In this document: piece after piece, positions 23,674 to 35,269 of the stretch | How the letters are laid out: the number at the start of each line of letters is the position of its first letter | How positions within the stretch are numbered: the first letter of the stretch is position 1 | The notes under the pieces: generated by a model | Databases searched by the model: none | What the model was told of the DNA's origin: nothing | The model's input: only the letters and a program-made list of their open reading frames with translations | Position numbers and translations under genes: made by a program | Source of the DNA: Gliomastix tumulicola | Taxonomy: Eukaryota > Ascomycota > Sordariomycetes > Hypocreales > Bionectriaceae | NCBI GenBank assembly: GCA_001599755.1 | Contig: BCHX01000008.1 | Coordinates: forward strand, 930,001-994,000 | DNA: 64,000 nucleotides | Reading direction: 5' to 3'

Positions 23674-25635
23674 ATGCATTCTCTATCCCTCTACGCTCTT
23701 CTCCCTGCCCTGGCCTCGGCCGCCCTCCTTTGCCGTCTCGAAGGGCCGGTGCTGCCAAAGGTCCCCCTGACCTCCCTCTCCTCCTCCCCGATCCTCGAGG
23801 CTGCTGCTGCCAATCTCTCCGCCACGCTCGATGCAGCCCTGGATGGAAGCATCACCGCCGGCTTCGAGACGGCTAACTCGTCCTTCTCCCTCGGCCTCGT
23901 CTCAGCCCACCAGTCTGATGGTGCCGGTATCCCGCTATGGGAGTACCACCATCTCGGCGAGGCCAACACGCGGGGCACCAGGAACATCGACCGGGACTCG
24001 CAGTACCTCATCGGCAGCATCAGCAAGGCCATCTCGGACTACGTCATGCTGCGGTCCGACGTGGACATCGACACTCCCGTGACAGAGTTCCTGCCTGTGC
24101 TTGGGGAGAAGGGGTCGTGGATCCAGTGGAAGGATGTTTCGCTCAGGATGCTGGCGTCTCATCTCGCTGGTGCTCCTACCAACTGTCAGTATATAAGATC
24201 ACATGAGACAGAGAAGTATGGCTGACGCGGACGTGGATAGATGGATACTCGGAGTACTACTACCTGAAGGAGGTCTTCCTCGCCTACGGTCTGCCTCCTA
24301 TCAGCGACTCGGAGTATCCTCCGTGCGGTGTCAGCGCTCTCAATGGCCCCTGCGGTCCCCAGGGTATGTCCAAGCATTGAAATACTCATGTCTTGGAGTG
24401 TTACTGACCAACCCAGACATCCTCAACGGCATGCGCACTCAACACCCCGTCACGGCCCCCAACGAGCGACCGGCGTACTCCAACATCGCCTTCACCATCA
24501 TCTTCATGGCCATCGAGGAGGTCACGGGCAAGAACTACACCCAGCTTGTTGACGAACTCTTCGCCCAGCCGCTCGGCCTCACCAGCACGAGACCATCTCC
24601 CGGTGACGATGACCTCGCTGTCATCCCTCCTATCGACAACTCCTGGGGTGGCAACTACGGCCTCAACGCACCGTATGTATTCCCTTCTCCCCGTCCCCTT
24701 TTTTTTCAGTATACTCACTGACATCCTCCAGTGGCGGCGGTCTCGTATCCTCCCTCTCCGACCTCACCAAATTCGCCCACCACATCCTCGCCCGCACGCT
24801 CTCCATGTCGCCCTCCAGCCCATCCTCGGCAGCCTCGCAAATCCTCAGCTGGCTCAAGCCCTCATCCTTCGGCGGTGGTCCCGCCAACGCAGTCGGCATG
24901 CCCTGGGAGATCCACCGCTCGTCGTCCCTGACGCCAGCCCACCCTCACCCCGTGACGCTCATCTCCAAGGACGGCGCGGCGCAGTCCTACCGCAGCTCGC
25001 TGATCCTCGTAGACGAGTACGGAGTCGGCATCATCGCGCTCACAGCAGGGCCGATGGGTGTTCTCCCCCTGCTATCCGCCGCGCTTGTCGAGACGTTTGT
25101 GCCCGCTGTCGATGAAGCCGCGAGAGCACACGCCAAGGCACAGTACGCTCGGACGTTCAAATCCTCCCCGGGCAAGAACGAATCCATCTCCGCAAGCTTC
25201 ATCCTCGACGACGACTCCATGGTCATCTCCTCCCTCGAGCGCAACGGCAAGGACGTCCTCCAGGGCATGGTCGACATCTTCAACACGACCATGGGCCAGT
25301 TCTCCTCCCCCATGACGACGCCCTTCCGCATCTACCCGTCCGTCGAGATGGATCATACGGTCACGCTCCTCTCCGGCTGCCGCAACGAGACGACGACTGT
25401 GATCGCCGAGAAGTGGACGGTGGTCCCGACGCTGACGGATCCGACGCCCGCGAGCGATCTGCCTGGTGCCGGGTTCTGGCGGAATTTCTGTCTGGGGTGG
25501 ACGCTGGGAGATTGGATTCACTATGGGAGTGAGCCGTTGGATCGGTTGATCTTCTACAAGAATGAGGAGGGGGAGGTGCTGGGTTTTGAGGCGCCGTTCC
25601 TGAGGTCTGGTTTGCTCAGGCCTGTGGATGAGTAA
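23674..25635 (+). CDS. Secreted serine beta-lactamase-fold hydrolase
   Basis: Four exons in phase: 23674-24184, 24241-24363, 24417-24672 and 24732-25635, about 597 aa. A signal peptide (about residues 1-18) is followed by a beta-lactamase/transpeptidase-like domain. The class C/PBP-type motif SxxK is seen as S115-I-S-K118, and the second motif YSN at Y232-S-N234. A GGGL segment follows at the start of exon 4. Such fungal proteins belong to the AmpC/LACTB-like esterase superfamily (Pfam Beta-lactamase); some act as secreted peptidases, esterases or in secondary metabolism. The C-terminal 170 residues (after about 430) form an extra beta-rich domain common in fungal members. It is not evidence of antibiotic resistance. 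The exact substrate is unknown. Confidence 0.85.
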
Positions 25636-25764
25636 GGTGACACTCTTTAGATACATACACCTGGATACACTCTTTAGATACAGTTTTAATCATATGTACC
25701 GTTTGATTCTCATTCAATCAGGATCAAGATATATACACGAACACACTCAGTCAGCCTCCTCCTC

Positions 25765-25786
25765 CATCCATCCATCCATCCATCCG
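25765..25786. repeat. (CCAT)n microsatellite
   Basis: About five tandem CCAT units in the short gap between two convergent genes. Confidence 0.8.
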
Positions 25787-25810
25787 CCACCATCTCACGG
25801 GCTTCACAGC

Positions 25811-27968
25811 CTACGCCGTCTTGGCCAGCAGATACAGCTCGCCCTGCTGCGAGTTATCACTCGCAATAATCAACCGCGTAAAGTCGCGATCCCACGTCAG
25901 CCCGCTCGGCCGGAAGCACTTGGAGCTCGTGCACCCCTCCTGCGGATCCCACAGGATATCGACGTACCCATCCCTGCTGTCCGGCGCAGCCACAGGCTCG
26001 TAGCCGCCGTCCGAGTTGGTCGTGAACGGGATGGTGACGACCTTGTTGCCGTAGGGCGTCTCGCGGTTCCAGGAGCCGTGGAGGGAGACGTAGAGATTCT
26101 CGCCCTCCGGGTCGAACTTGGCGTCGAGGGGCGCGGCGTGCGCCTGGAGGGAGAGGCGGGGCGGCGTGGACAGCTCCTCGCAGGTGGCGTCGTTGAAGGT
26201 GCTGTTGGGGGCGGGGAGGAACTGGGAGCCCGTCTCGGGGGTGCCGTCGGGGAAGAGCTCGCCGCCCCAGACGGTGAAGCAGGTTGGGTAGCCGTACCAG
26301 TTCTCGTTGGAGACGGACGGGTCGCCGACTGGGAGAGGCGTCAGTATAAGGTCAGAAGTGAAAGAGGGATGGGGGCTTACGGTAGTTGAGCTCCTCGGCT
26401 GGGTTGTCCTCGACGATGGGCGTTTCAACGCCGTCAACGACGCGGACGAACTCATCAGCACTGTTCTCGACACCCCAGACCCTAGACACACATCAGTCAG
26501 TCTGCCTATCGTACGAGAAGCAATGGATGCTTACATGTTGTTGCCGTCAACAGCAATGGCAACCTCGTTCCGCAGACCGTAGCCAAGATACCACCCCTCA
26601 CTGCTATAGTCATACCCGCCGTCCGGGAACTGCGAGATGTCAAACACCTTGACAATCGCACGGCCCGTCTCCTTGGCAACAGCATCCCAGTCCAAGTTCC
26701 CGTTACTGCCCAGGCTGACAACGAGCAGATCGGGCGTAGCAGGAGGCACAACAACCGTGCGCGTCGAGTGCGACCCGGGGTACATGTTCGCCACGACGAT
26801 TGTCTCGTCCGAGACGCTCTGCGTCGCAGCATCGTAGGTATACCGCCAGACGGTGCTGATGGACGACACGTAGAGCGTGTTGCCGTCGGGCGTGAGAGCC
26901 ACACCGTGCGTCAGGCCGGGCCGCGAGATCAGCGTCTTGGAGGATGCAATGCAGCCGTCAGCGCCAAAGGTGTGCACGGACAGACCGACGCCGACCTGCA
27001 CGAGGAGAATATTGCCGTTATTGTCGACGGTGATACCGCGCGGCGTGCGCAGGTCGCCAGCCAGCTTGACGAACTTCCATCCATCGGCGACCTCGAGCGG
27101 GAACTGGCCCTCGAGGTTGCACGTCTCCGGGAACGGCAGCGGCTCTCCATCAGGCGGCGGCTCCGAGGTCGGCGTGCTCGTCGGCTCCGACGTCGTCGAG
27201 GCGCTCGTCGTGGTCGTCGTGGGCTCAGGGTCCGGGGGACTTCCCACCCAGTCGGCGAAGTCGGGCGACTGGGCGAGGCTGAGGTCGAGGCCGAAGCGGT
27301 TGGCCTCGTCGTGCATGGCAAACGTAGTGTCCGTGTCGTCCGGGTTGTCCACGGGGCTCGATCCCCGGGCGAAGCCAAAGACCTGCTGGGTCGTCGGGTC
27401 GAGAGTGGACGGCGAGGAGCCGAGGTCTGCCCACTCGGAGCAGCCGTCGCAGAAGGTCGTGGCGACCCAGTGCGTCTCGTTGACGTAGGAGCCGTCGAGA
27501 ACCCTCGCTTCAGCGCCCTCGTATACGGGAGGGACGGAGTATGAGCTGGAGGCGGACGGTTAGCCAGGTCAGCTCCTATATAAAGCCGGAGGGTGTGCCC
27601 ACAATGCCGCGCGGGGAGACGCTTGGATCTCCTCGCCGTTGGGCCAGTTGATGGTGAGAGGAACGTAGGTCATCGAGCCGCCCCAGGAGAGGCCGACCCA
27701 GCCCACCTCGATCGGGGCGGTGACCTGAAGAATGACATCGAAGGGCGCCTCTGAGACCTCAGGGAGGGCGAAACCAAAGGTGATGCCACTGTCGCTGGTG
27801 TATGACGCAAAGCACCGGCCGAGATCATCACAGTACGAGGACTGCGCAGATGCTGCAGAGGCATGTTAGTCACGACACCCTGAGACACGTGTAGGAATCC
27901 CAGCCATTGATATACTCACCAAGGCCAGTCAGGGACGCGGCCCCCATGGCAATGATTGAACGACGCAT
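25811..27968 (-). CDS. AA8-AA12 haem/PQQ-dependent sugar (pyranose) dehydrogenase
   Basis: Five exons in phase: 27968-27920, 27852-27603, 27545-26535, 26481-26381 and 26328-25811, about 642 aa. Residues 1-20 are a signal peptide. Residues about 21-200 resemble the cellobiose-dehydrogenase-type cytochrome (AA8) domain; M77 (in GGSM) and H178 (in AMHDEANRFG) are candidate haem ligands. A Thr/Ser/Pro-rich linker (about 205-232) follows. The rest is a six-bladed propeller of the sorbosone/glucose dehydrogenase type (AA12): RTPRGITVDNNGN, LTHGVALTPDGNTLYVS, LGYGLRNEVA and SLHGSWNRETPYG. AA12 enzymes oxidise sugars with PQQ, and the b-type haem domain passes electrons to lytic polysaccharide monooxygenases outside the cell. 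No CBM1 is attached, unlike the basidiomycete prototype. The second exon junction needs a GTGGGC donor. Confidence 0.88.
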
Positions 27969-30390
27969 GCTGGCAAGCAACGATCAGCCACTCGGGAAAG
28001 TACTAGCAGATACGGATGGGAGAAACAAAGAAACAAGAAACAAGAAACGAATGCAGGAGCCCGGGTGCGTGCAGCAAGCTTAATAAAGGGCTCTCTATCC
28101 CATCCTTCCCACCCGTCTCTCGCTCTCGAGTCCTCCTTCCTCCTCCTCCTCCTCCTCCCCGAGCGAGCACATCTTCCCCACAGACATGCAACAACAGCCT
28201 TTTCCCAGTCCGTGAATCACATCCCCAAAGTCGACATTCCGAGCCAGGGGGGTGTGTGTGGTATACGCGCGTATAGAAAGAAGCACGACACCTGCAACCT
28301 TGTCCCCCTGTCTGACGAGACATTGGCACGCCGCAGGCACGATGACGACTCATCTACCGGCATGCACGGTGTTTAGGCTCGGTATTAGGAGGCAGCGCCC
28401 CCTTTCTCCCCAGTCTGGCCCTCGATTTACCCTCATATCGAGCATCCTAATGGGGAAAGTGGTAGCAAAGTGTCCGTCCGTCGGGTCCGCCCCGGGGGGA
28501 GGGTTCAAGCCACCATCTAGCCGGTCGGTACGACAATGAAACAAGCAACGAGCCAAGGGACGGGTGGGCCGAGAGGCGGGCTGCCAGAGAGAGCAAGGGC
28601 GTGCGTGTGCGGAATGCGTGGTGAAACATGTGTCCCAATGCTTTTCCCACGCTAAGCCAGCCTGTCAGACAGTCGCCAGATGCTGAGCGAGCAGAACCGA
28701 GTCTCAGTCAGTCCCCCGGATATGCTCATCAGTCGACGGAGCGACGCCTCCGGAGAACTTGCACACGATGGAAGAGAGATGGAGGGAAGAAAGAGCCTAA
28801 GAATGGGTTGGGGCCACGTGCAGACTCGTCCAGTGCCGTCAGCCGTTGGACGGGACGCTGTTGTGTCCCCCTCGTGCATTTTGCCAGTGTCGGGAGGTCC
28901 CAGGCAAAAAAAGAAATCCGCATCATAGCCAAAAGTCCGTCCGACCAATGAGACACGGGCTAATGATAATGCCACACGCAGCTGTGGTTGCAACGAGCGC
29001 ACGCGCCAACAGGCCAAGGTGAAAGGGAACATGGACAGGGAGCAGGACAATGCGCATGAAGGCCCAAAAAAGAAGTTTCATCGGAAGCCAAGCCCTGGCC
29101 CAAAACTTCCCCTGACCATGTTGGCACTGCCTTGACCATGGAACGAGGCCGCCGAGTCGTACTAGCAGATCACGGGCAGGTTGTGCTTGCTGCTGCTGGA
29201 AGGTTACTCGGGCATTTCGGGGTGAAAGGCCACGACGTCTGGACTTGCTAGCTCAGGTACGCGTTGCAGCGAGCGACATGTAGCCAAGGTCGGAGCGGCC
29301 AGAGGGCAAAGACAGATCACTCTTGGACGCATCCACGCTTGTTTGCTCTTTAGCTCACCGCTTGCTGCCTCGGGGTTAGCGTTAGTCCCGGGATGGGAGG
29401 AGAGGTCCAGGGAACGGCCGTGACAGGGTGAAATAGGGCAGTGCTAAGGAAACAAGCTTGAAAAGTTGATACAACGATGGATGACCGTTGGGCGGACCAA
29501 ACGGGAAAGTGACATGGCGTCGGAGGCATCGTCTCCAGGATCCAGTGCTCAGGCTCCGTTATGAGTGCCGGACGCAGGTACAGTTTCTGGAGACCTGTGC
29601 CCGCCGATCAGTGCCAGATCTGGTGGGGGAGGCCGCTGGTCTGCTGTGCAGGATTCTACAGAGGCTTGGGAGGGCCAACTGGCCTCAATGGAAGACGGGC
29701 TCCACAAGCCTACAAAGGATAAGAGGGACAGAGTCTGTCTTGTACTGTCGTTGAATGGTGCTTGTTGTCTCATTTCGAGTGCGCTTATCGTGACGTGTCG
29801 TGCAGGACAGAGGATCACATGGGCAGCCAGCAACAGGGTTGAAGTAGAATCCACGTGATCTATAGTGACACGAACACAGCAGCTGGGTGGCTGCGCAAGG
29901 AATGAACATTTACAGAGTCATCGAGTGCTACCATGTCTAGCGTGCGCCCAGGCATCATCCAGACTGTCACGACGAGGTCTAGGCGTGTTGAAAAGCCGCG
30001 TACGATGGCAGTAATCAAACTGTCGACGTAAGACTTTAGAGCTCGTCATTTCAGGTAGCACGTCAATCTGCGTATCCGAATGCTTCTGCCATGCGTACGT
30101 TGTTCCGGCAGTACGCTGTAAACCTGCTGGAAGATGGCTTCACCGCACACCAACACCCACCACTGGGCGCCGGCTGGAGCTCGCGCTACATTAAGGACCC
30201 CTTTACCACAACGGTCATCATGAATTGTACGGTAGAACATTGCCCGGAGCTCGGCCCGAGGCCCGTGTTCGGCCAGTATCCGGCAGCCTCCCCGACCCTT
30301 TCATCCATCCATCATCTTGAGCATCTCCCCCTCGCGGAAGGATATTGCAACGCTTTCAGACACTCAGCAGGCCCGACATTCGCGCCCGTA
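27969..30390. other. Long gene-poor stretch
   Basis: About 2.4 kb upstream of the AA8-AA12 gene. Open frames are short and overlap on both strands without domain features. The stretch holds a (TCC)n tract at 28131-28158, which on the coding strand is purine-rich and close to the promoter of the dehydrogenase. I see no RNA gene. Confidence 0.4.
28131..28158. repeat. (TCC)n trinucleotide tract
   Basis: Nearly perfect TCC repeat about 165 bases upstream of the start codon of the minus-strand dehydrogenase gene. Such tracts are common in fungal promoters and can be length-variable. Confidence 0.75.
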
Positions 30391-30580
30391 CTAACCCTCA
30401 AAATCCCCTCCACCAGCTGGCTCATCATAAATCTCCAGCAACGCCTCACTCCCACCACCAAACGCCGCTGCAACAATCTGCCGCGGCAGAACAAACAGCC
30501 CATTCACGATATCCAGCGTCCCGGGATCCTCCGAGTCAAAGCGCCGATATAAGTGTCGTGCGTTCGCGCATCCTACGACA
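30391..30580 (-). other. Possible exon or gene remnant, unknown family
   Basis: On the minus strand a frame opens after an acceptor-like AG at 30581 and runs about 62 codons to TAG at 30393-30391. The peptide looks protein-like (HLYRRFDSEDPGTLDIVNG, FVLPRQIVAAAFGGGSEALLEIYDE) rather than like a chance frame. A GTTAGT donor overlaps the last codons, so it could be an internal exon. I could not find partner exons: the adjacent minus-strand sequence (30600-31000) reads poorly. It may be a remnant of a decayed gene. No function can be assigned. Confidence 0.3.
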
Positions 30581-30593
30581 CTATTCTCCCATC

Positions 30594-31261
30594 AGCTCCC
30601 GTCAATCATCCCCTACCTCCAACGATGTCCTCACACCACACCAGCCCCGTTCTCCTGCCACCATGACCCGCCTCCCGTCACGCCCTCGACCACGACGACG
30701 ACGACGACGAGATTCTCCGCCCGCGGATACACGTATGGCGGGCAGCATAGCAAAGGGAGCCAGCCAGCAGAATGTACGCCATGCTCATGCTCCTGCCCGT
30801 GTGAGACGTCGTCACCAAGCACCCCTCGATCTCGTCAAGTGCACCCTTCGTCACCCTTAACTACGGTAAGAGGAGTCACTCAGTCGTGTCATGTCCCGTG
30901 GCAGCGAACAGACACCGATGCGCGGCTGCGGTCTGTCCTAGCACGGCCTGGCAGGCGAGCGGCGTGAAACACACAAGATGTGAGATACAGGGGAGTATAA
31001 GGAGGTGAGATCAATTTCAATACTATAAGCTGCGGTAAGGGCCACCGACGGACCTTGACCCAAGCAAGGCCGGACAGGTTATCAGCCTGGCACGATGTAC
31101 CATGCTCAGGAAGGTTCGTTGATGGCCTGGACGTAGAGTGGCGGGTTCCATCCTTGCGACCGTGGAGTATATTTCATCTGCCACGGCCCAGTCTATCTAT
31201 CCTTCGTCTTTTCCAAATATCCTTTCGGATCCTTGGCCATGGTTCTCCCAAGAGCCTTCCA
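30594..31261. other. Intergenic stretch with (GAC)n tract
   Basis: A GAC repeat lies at about 30687-30711. Low-complexity open frames over it encode only Arg-, Ser- or Val-runs and are not credible genes. Nothing else recognised. Confidence 0.35.
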
Positions 31262-31619
31262 TTAGAGGCGGTTGAGTCCGCGACCGCGGGAAACGCACCC
31301 TGTAGGCTGGTCAGCATTGCACACGGAGAAAGTGTCGAGCGCTCATCCATGCGATGGGAGCTTACAGTCACACTGTCATCATGTTAGCATGTTCGTTCTT
31401 CGAATAGCCATGGGTCAGAAGGACATCGGACTTACAAAGATCTCAGAAGATCCCTCGTTGTGGATGATGCAGTATCCTCCACAGCAACGTCGACAGAATC
31501 GCTGCGTCCGGTCGATGCACGCATCGCACTACCATGCCATGTTAGAGCGGTTCTGCAATACGTGGATGCCAGACACCTACATTCGTTCCGCACTCCCAGC
31601 AGCTCTTGGAAACTCTAGC
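31262..31619 (-). CDS. Cysteine-rich zinc-binding 3' exons, probably an alternative C-terminus of the F-box gene
   Basis: Four minus-strand exons with good splice sites join in phase: 31619-31581, 31528-31436, 31372-31366 and 31299-31262. Together they encode 58 residues with paired cysteines (CWEC, CDAC, CRRCCGGYC, IHNEGSS, CDWC), clearly a zinc-binding module that I associate with fungal F-box-type proteins. The third exon is only seven bases. It is needed to restore the CDWC motif, and a GTAAG donor follows it. The frame immediately before the first exon is closed by TAG, so these exons must be spliced from upstream. The best partner is the F-box gene: its last long exon has an in-phase GTACGA donor at 31869, which would leave a 250-base intron. 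Otherwise this is the end of a separate gene. Confidence 0.55.
31366..31372 (-). other. Candidate 7-base microexon
   Basis: TGTGACT is bounded by GATGACAG upstream and GTAAGC downstream on the minus strand. Skipping it would destroy the CDWC zinc motif and the frame to the final TAA at 31264-31262. Confidence 0.5.
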
Positions 31620-31740
31620 CTACAAACCAAGCCCTGGGTCAGCGTTGATACGACAAGTAGCAAAGGGTACAGGCATGAAGCGACGGCTGAGAGCAAGTAA
31701 ACATCGAAACATTAAGACGTAACAGCGCATACATATCTCG

Positions 31741-33172
31741 TCATCTCAACCAGTTATAGCGTCGACCGAGCGACATCTCGGATTCACTCAGCGGTTTGTA
31801 CCACGCCGGCTTGAATAGATTCGCACTCTCGGCAACGTCCTCACACGGTGGGCAGAATTTCGATCGTACCTTGGGCTTAGGAGGGCTTGCCGTCGCGAAC
31901 TGGAGGTCCTCGGCGGTGCCATCATCGTCCACGACGACAATGTCGGCCGCGGCCGGCTGCTGACCGGGCGGCGTGTAGCAGGCCTCACACCACCACTTGT
32001 AGCAGCCGGCGCAGTAGCGCTCATTAAGGCAGTCCACGCAGCGAGGAACGAAGGGGGTCGCCGGTTGGCCCGGAGTCTTTGCAGCACGCAGCGAGGACGA
32101 CAGGAGGGGCGGCGGTCCCAGCAGTGGCACGTTGGCCCGCGTCAGGTCGTCGGTCGGGTAGAACAGTCCCTCGGGGCTCGTCCCGCAGCTCTCGCAGCCT
32201 GACAGTGAGAAGCTAGCGACGGCAGGGCGGGAGTCTTCGCCCACTGGCACAGTGCCAAAGACGGGCGAGTTTCGGTGGCGCGGTCCGCGGCAGGCAACGG
32301 TGTCAAAGGCAATTTTGCCTTCGCACGCCAACAGGCAGGTTGCCCATTCATTGTCCCAGTACTTGCGGATCATGGCGCCCTTGCGGCACCACCATGGATC
32401 TGCGCAACGTATCCCAGCCGCGACTTGAGCCCTCTCGATCTCCAGGTTCCGAAGAGATCCCAGCTCGAAGGCCCTGTCGTCCAAGAGTGAACGCTCTCTG
32501 ATGTATCCGAAAAAGTATACAGCCTTGAGCTTCGGCATGCCCTCGGGTCGATCACTGCGGCACGCATGCTTCAGGACGCGTCGGAGGTGATCCTGTTCAA
32601 AGTCCCTGGCTTCGCGCATGGACAGGATTCGCACGTTGAGAGTGGGATCCTCGAGGACGTCGTTGATGTAATCGGCCGAGACGGTCAGGCCATCCAGGAT
32701 CAAGGTCTGGACATTGGTGAGGATGTTCTGACGCCTCAGAACGACCGAGATGCCTCTCAATGGGCGGGCGTCGATTCTGGACGTGGATGCATCAGCCACA
32801 GGCCTCGAACTCGCGTCTGGTGTCGCTGACTTACTGATCTAGGAAGGGGCTGACCTGCGCCTGACTGCTCAGCCGCCCCTGATTGCGTTCCAGCTCCTCA
32901 AGTATAACGGCCAAGCTAGCGTTCTTGACGCTGGAGAGGTCGAGGTGGCGGAAGACGCCTGGAGTGTTGCGAATGAGGCCATGGAAATCGCGGCTCGTTG
33001 CAGCAAGGTTGAGGACGCTGACGGGCTTCAAGTAGGGGACAACGTTGTCGAGAACGATGGGGTTGTGGAGGAGGTCGAGCAGGGTGATGTCGGTCGGTGT
33101 GGCAGTTGGTTCGTGGTACGGTTCCTTTCCGGTATCAAAGCGCGTTCGGTCGACAACAGTCGTTTGGTTCAT
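31741..33172 (-). CDS. F-box protein with leucine-rich middle and C-terminal Cys cluster
   Basis: Exons 33172-32835 and 32776-31741 join in phase to about 457 aa. The N-terminal region (residues about 25-75: LDLLHNPIVLDNVVPYLKPVSVLNLAATSR and following) matches an F-box, which binds Skp1 in SCF ubiquitin ligases. The middle part has regularly spaced leucines (VQTLILDGL, VRILSMREA, LKAVYFFG) as expected for a substrate-binding repeat region. Residues about 355-385 hold C-x2-C, C-x2-C and C-x2-C pairs (CVDC, CAGC, CEAC) that could bind zinc. The unspliced frame ends at 31743-31741. An alternative splice from 31870 into the Cys-rich exons at 31619-31262 would replace the last 43 residues and give about 473 aa. 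Which form is real cannot be settled by reading. Confidence 0.8.
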
Positions 33173-34973
33173 GTCAGGCCAGCACCATATGCAAGCGACC
33201 TAGGACAATGCTGATTAGGAGGAGAAAGGGAGTGCTGGTGCCTCGCAGGCGAAAAAAAAAAAGACAGCTGGTATATAAAAGCAAGACCTCGGGGTTGTGG
33301 TATCTGAAACGGAGACAGGGTAAGCAAACCGTCCTGAGACGACGTGCTTCTCGTCATGTGCAAGATGGATGGCGAGGGAAACACGGGCGCCGGGGGGAAA
33401 GGAGATCTGGGCTAGGATCTATAATAAATGCGCTGGGCAGCAACATACCAGGAGGAGCGGAGGAGATTGGTGCGCATGCGCCCCTTTCAAAGGCGGCAAG
33501 TCGCGGCGGGTTCCATGGGNGGCTCTTTTTCCCGCGTCGAGGAGTGAGACAAAAGACCAGGATGGGATTGGACAACGTGGCGTGCGTAGCAGAGCACAGA
33601 GCGCGAGTGTGTGTCGGTGTCTGGCAAGCCGTCAATCAAGTGATGGAATGAGGATGGATCCTGGCTGACGCATCAAATCAAGCTGCAGGTGGTGCAGGTG
33701 GTGGTGCCATCACGGATTTAGCGGCAGGTGCTTGTGTCTTAGCGGCCGATAATCATGTGAGGCTGCGGAGATACATCTATGGCAGGTAGCGTGACGGGTT
33801 GGAAACGCGGGGGGTAGCACCAAAAACGGCGTGGCGAGGCACTCGCGTCGCAGGTAGACGCTAGCACGCCGTGATATCGATAACGAATCGCCAGCGCAGG
33901 GCAAGCACGGGCCACGATGCAGGTGACAGAAAAGACCAACCTTAAATCGCCCTGCAGCGCACCGACACATGCAGCTTTAATCTATCGGCTATTATTTCCC
34001 CCGAGCACCCAAAAGCACTAAAAAGTTCCCCGTCAGCCCCCATGCTGCGTGCATTAGTGCTTGGCGATGGGTCAACCCCCACTGTGAGCAGTCCGCCGAT
34101 ATTACGCCAACCAATCTGATAATGCTCTGAGGTTGCAACCTCAACAAAACCGTCTCTGGAACGAGTCCGCGGCCAACTCATCAGACGTTATGTGGTAGTT
34201 GGCAGACACCCAGGCCAGCAGTTAATTTAAGAGTTGATGGGCAGTCTAATTATACCGGCGCCTATCGCGCTCCCGATTTTATTACAATACTGCTTCGTTT
34301 GACAGGTGTCGAGCCCAAACCATCAGACAGCATCAAGAAAGCTGTGCGAGGGCAGGTCTCAACCACACCAGGACCAGGATCAGGTCACCGTGGCCTTTTC
34401 CATCCATCAATGGGCACCTCACCGGTCTTAGACGGACATGGGCGCATGCAGGGACCTTAGAACGTCGCACCAAAGTCGGACCTGACCTTGTGACCGGCTA
34501 AGATGCTCTGCTCTGGACACCTCCTCTGCTGATCTTGAGAGGGGAGATGCGGTGGGGGTTTGCTCGGCCAAATCCCTCACCACTAGATATTTCCCCATGG
34601 GGTCGAAGTCATTCATGAACTGACTCGACTTCTCGAACGTTAGCAAGGAATTAGAAATCCTTCCGTCGGCGTTGCGCTTCTGCGTTCAGCGGCGCAAGTG
34701 AGCGCTCTGTTCTGAGGTTAAGACTGTAGGGTAGGCGAATGCTGAGGAGTCATGCCCAGCCGTCGTATTCCTTACTTCATGAAAAGGACAGGCTGAATAA
34801 AGGACGGGAAATAGCCTGTAGAACTGAATGGCTTTACCCTCAGGGGCATAAATCCCCCGGCGTCCCCGATTTCAAAGAATCCTCTCTCGCTTTCCTGAGA
34901 CTTTTGAAGCATCTACAGAAAGCTGGCGATGATTGCGTGCTGGCTGTCATGGCTCCTCACTTCGCCAATCTTT
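33173..34973. other. Gene-poor stretch with one ambiguous base
   Basis: No coding frame is supported. A single N at 33520 marks an unresolved base or join. A short A-run lies near 33250. Confidence 0.4.
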
Positions 34974-35028
34974 GATAAGATAGCGATAAGCGATAAGCGA
35001 TAAGCATCTCGATAAGATAAGCGATAAC
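34974..35028. promoter_or_regulatory. Array of GATA-factor motifs
   Basis: Within 55 bases there are six GATAAG hexamers (starting at 34974, 34985, 34992, 34999, 35011 and 35016), plus one GATAGC and one GATAAC, all in the same orientation. Three are perfect 7-base tandem CGATAAG units (34984-35004). GATAAG is the core site of fungal GATA regulators (nitrogen AreA/NIT2, iron SreA, light WC-type). The array ends about 240 bases upstream of the UFD1-like start codon at 35270, a normal promoter distance. It may be a real enhancer or simply an expanded 7-mer microsatellite. Confidence 0.55.
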
Positions 35029-35269
35029 GTCATATGATGGAACACGACGGAATCGGCTCGCTGCTGGAAGAAGCGCATTACGGAAGACTGGAGCTAATCC
35101 AAGATGTCCCGATGTCGCCTACACCTAAGGCAGCGAAGCACACGACACTTCCGCGGCTTAGCAATGGATGAATATAGGTCGCGTACTCTTGTTTCTTTTT
35201 CTTTACAACCGTCGTGACATTCTTCCTCCACCTTGGCATCCCCGTCCTTCAGCGATCTTCTCCAGCACC

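Noticed and set aside
26768..27544. A 258-codon plus-strand frame over the AA8-AA12 gene
   Set aside because: Arg-rich antisense shadow; the minus strand has five exons with matching phases and family motifs.
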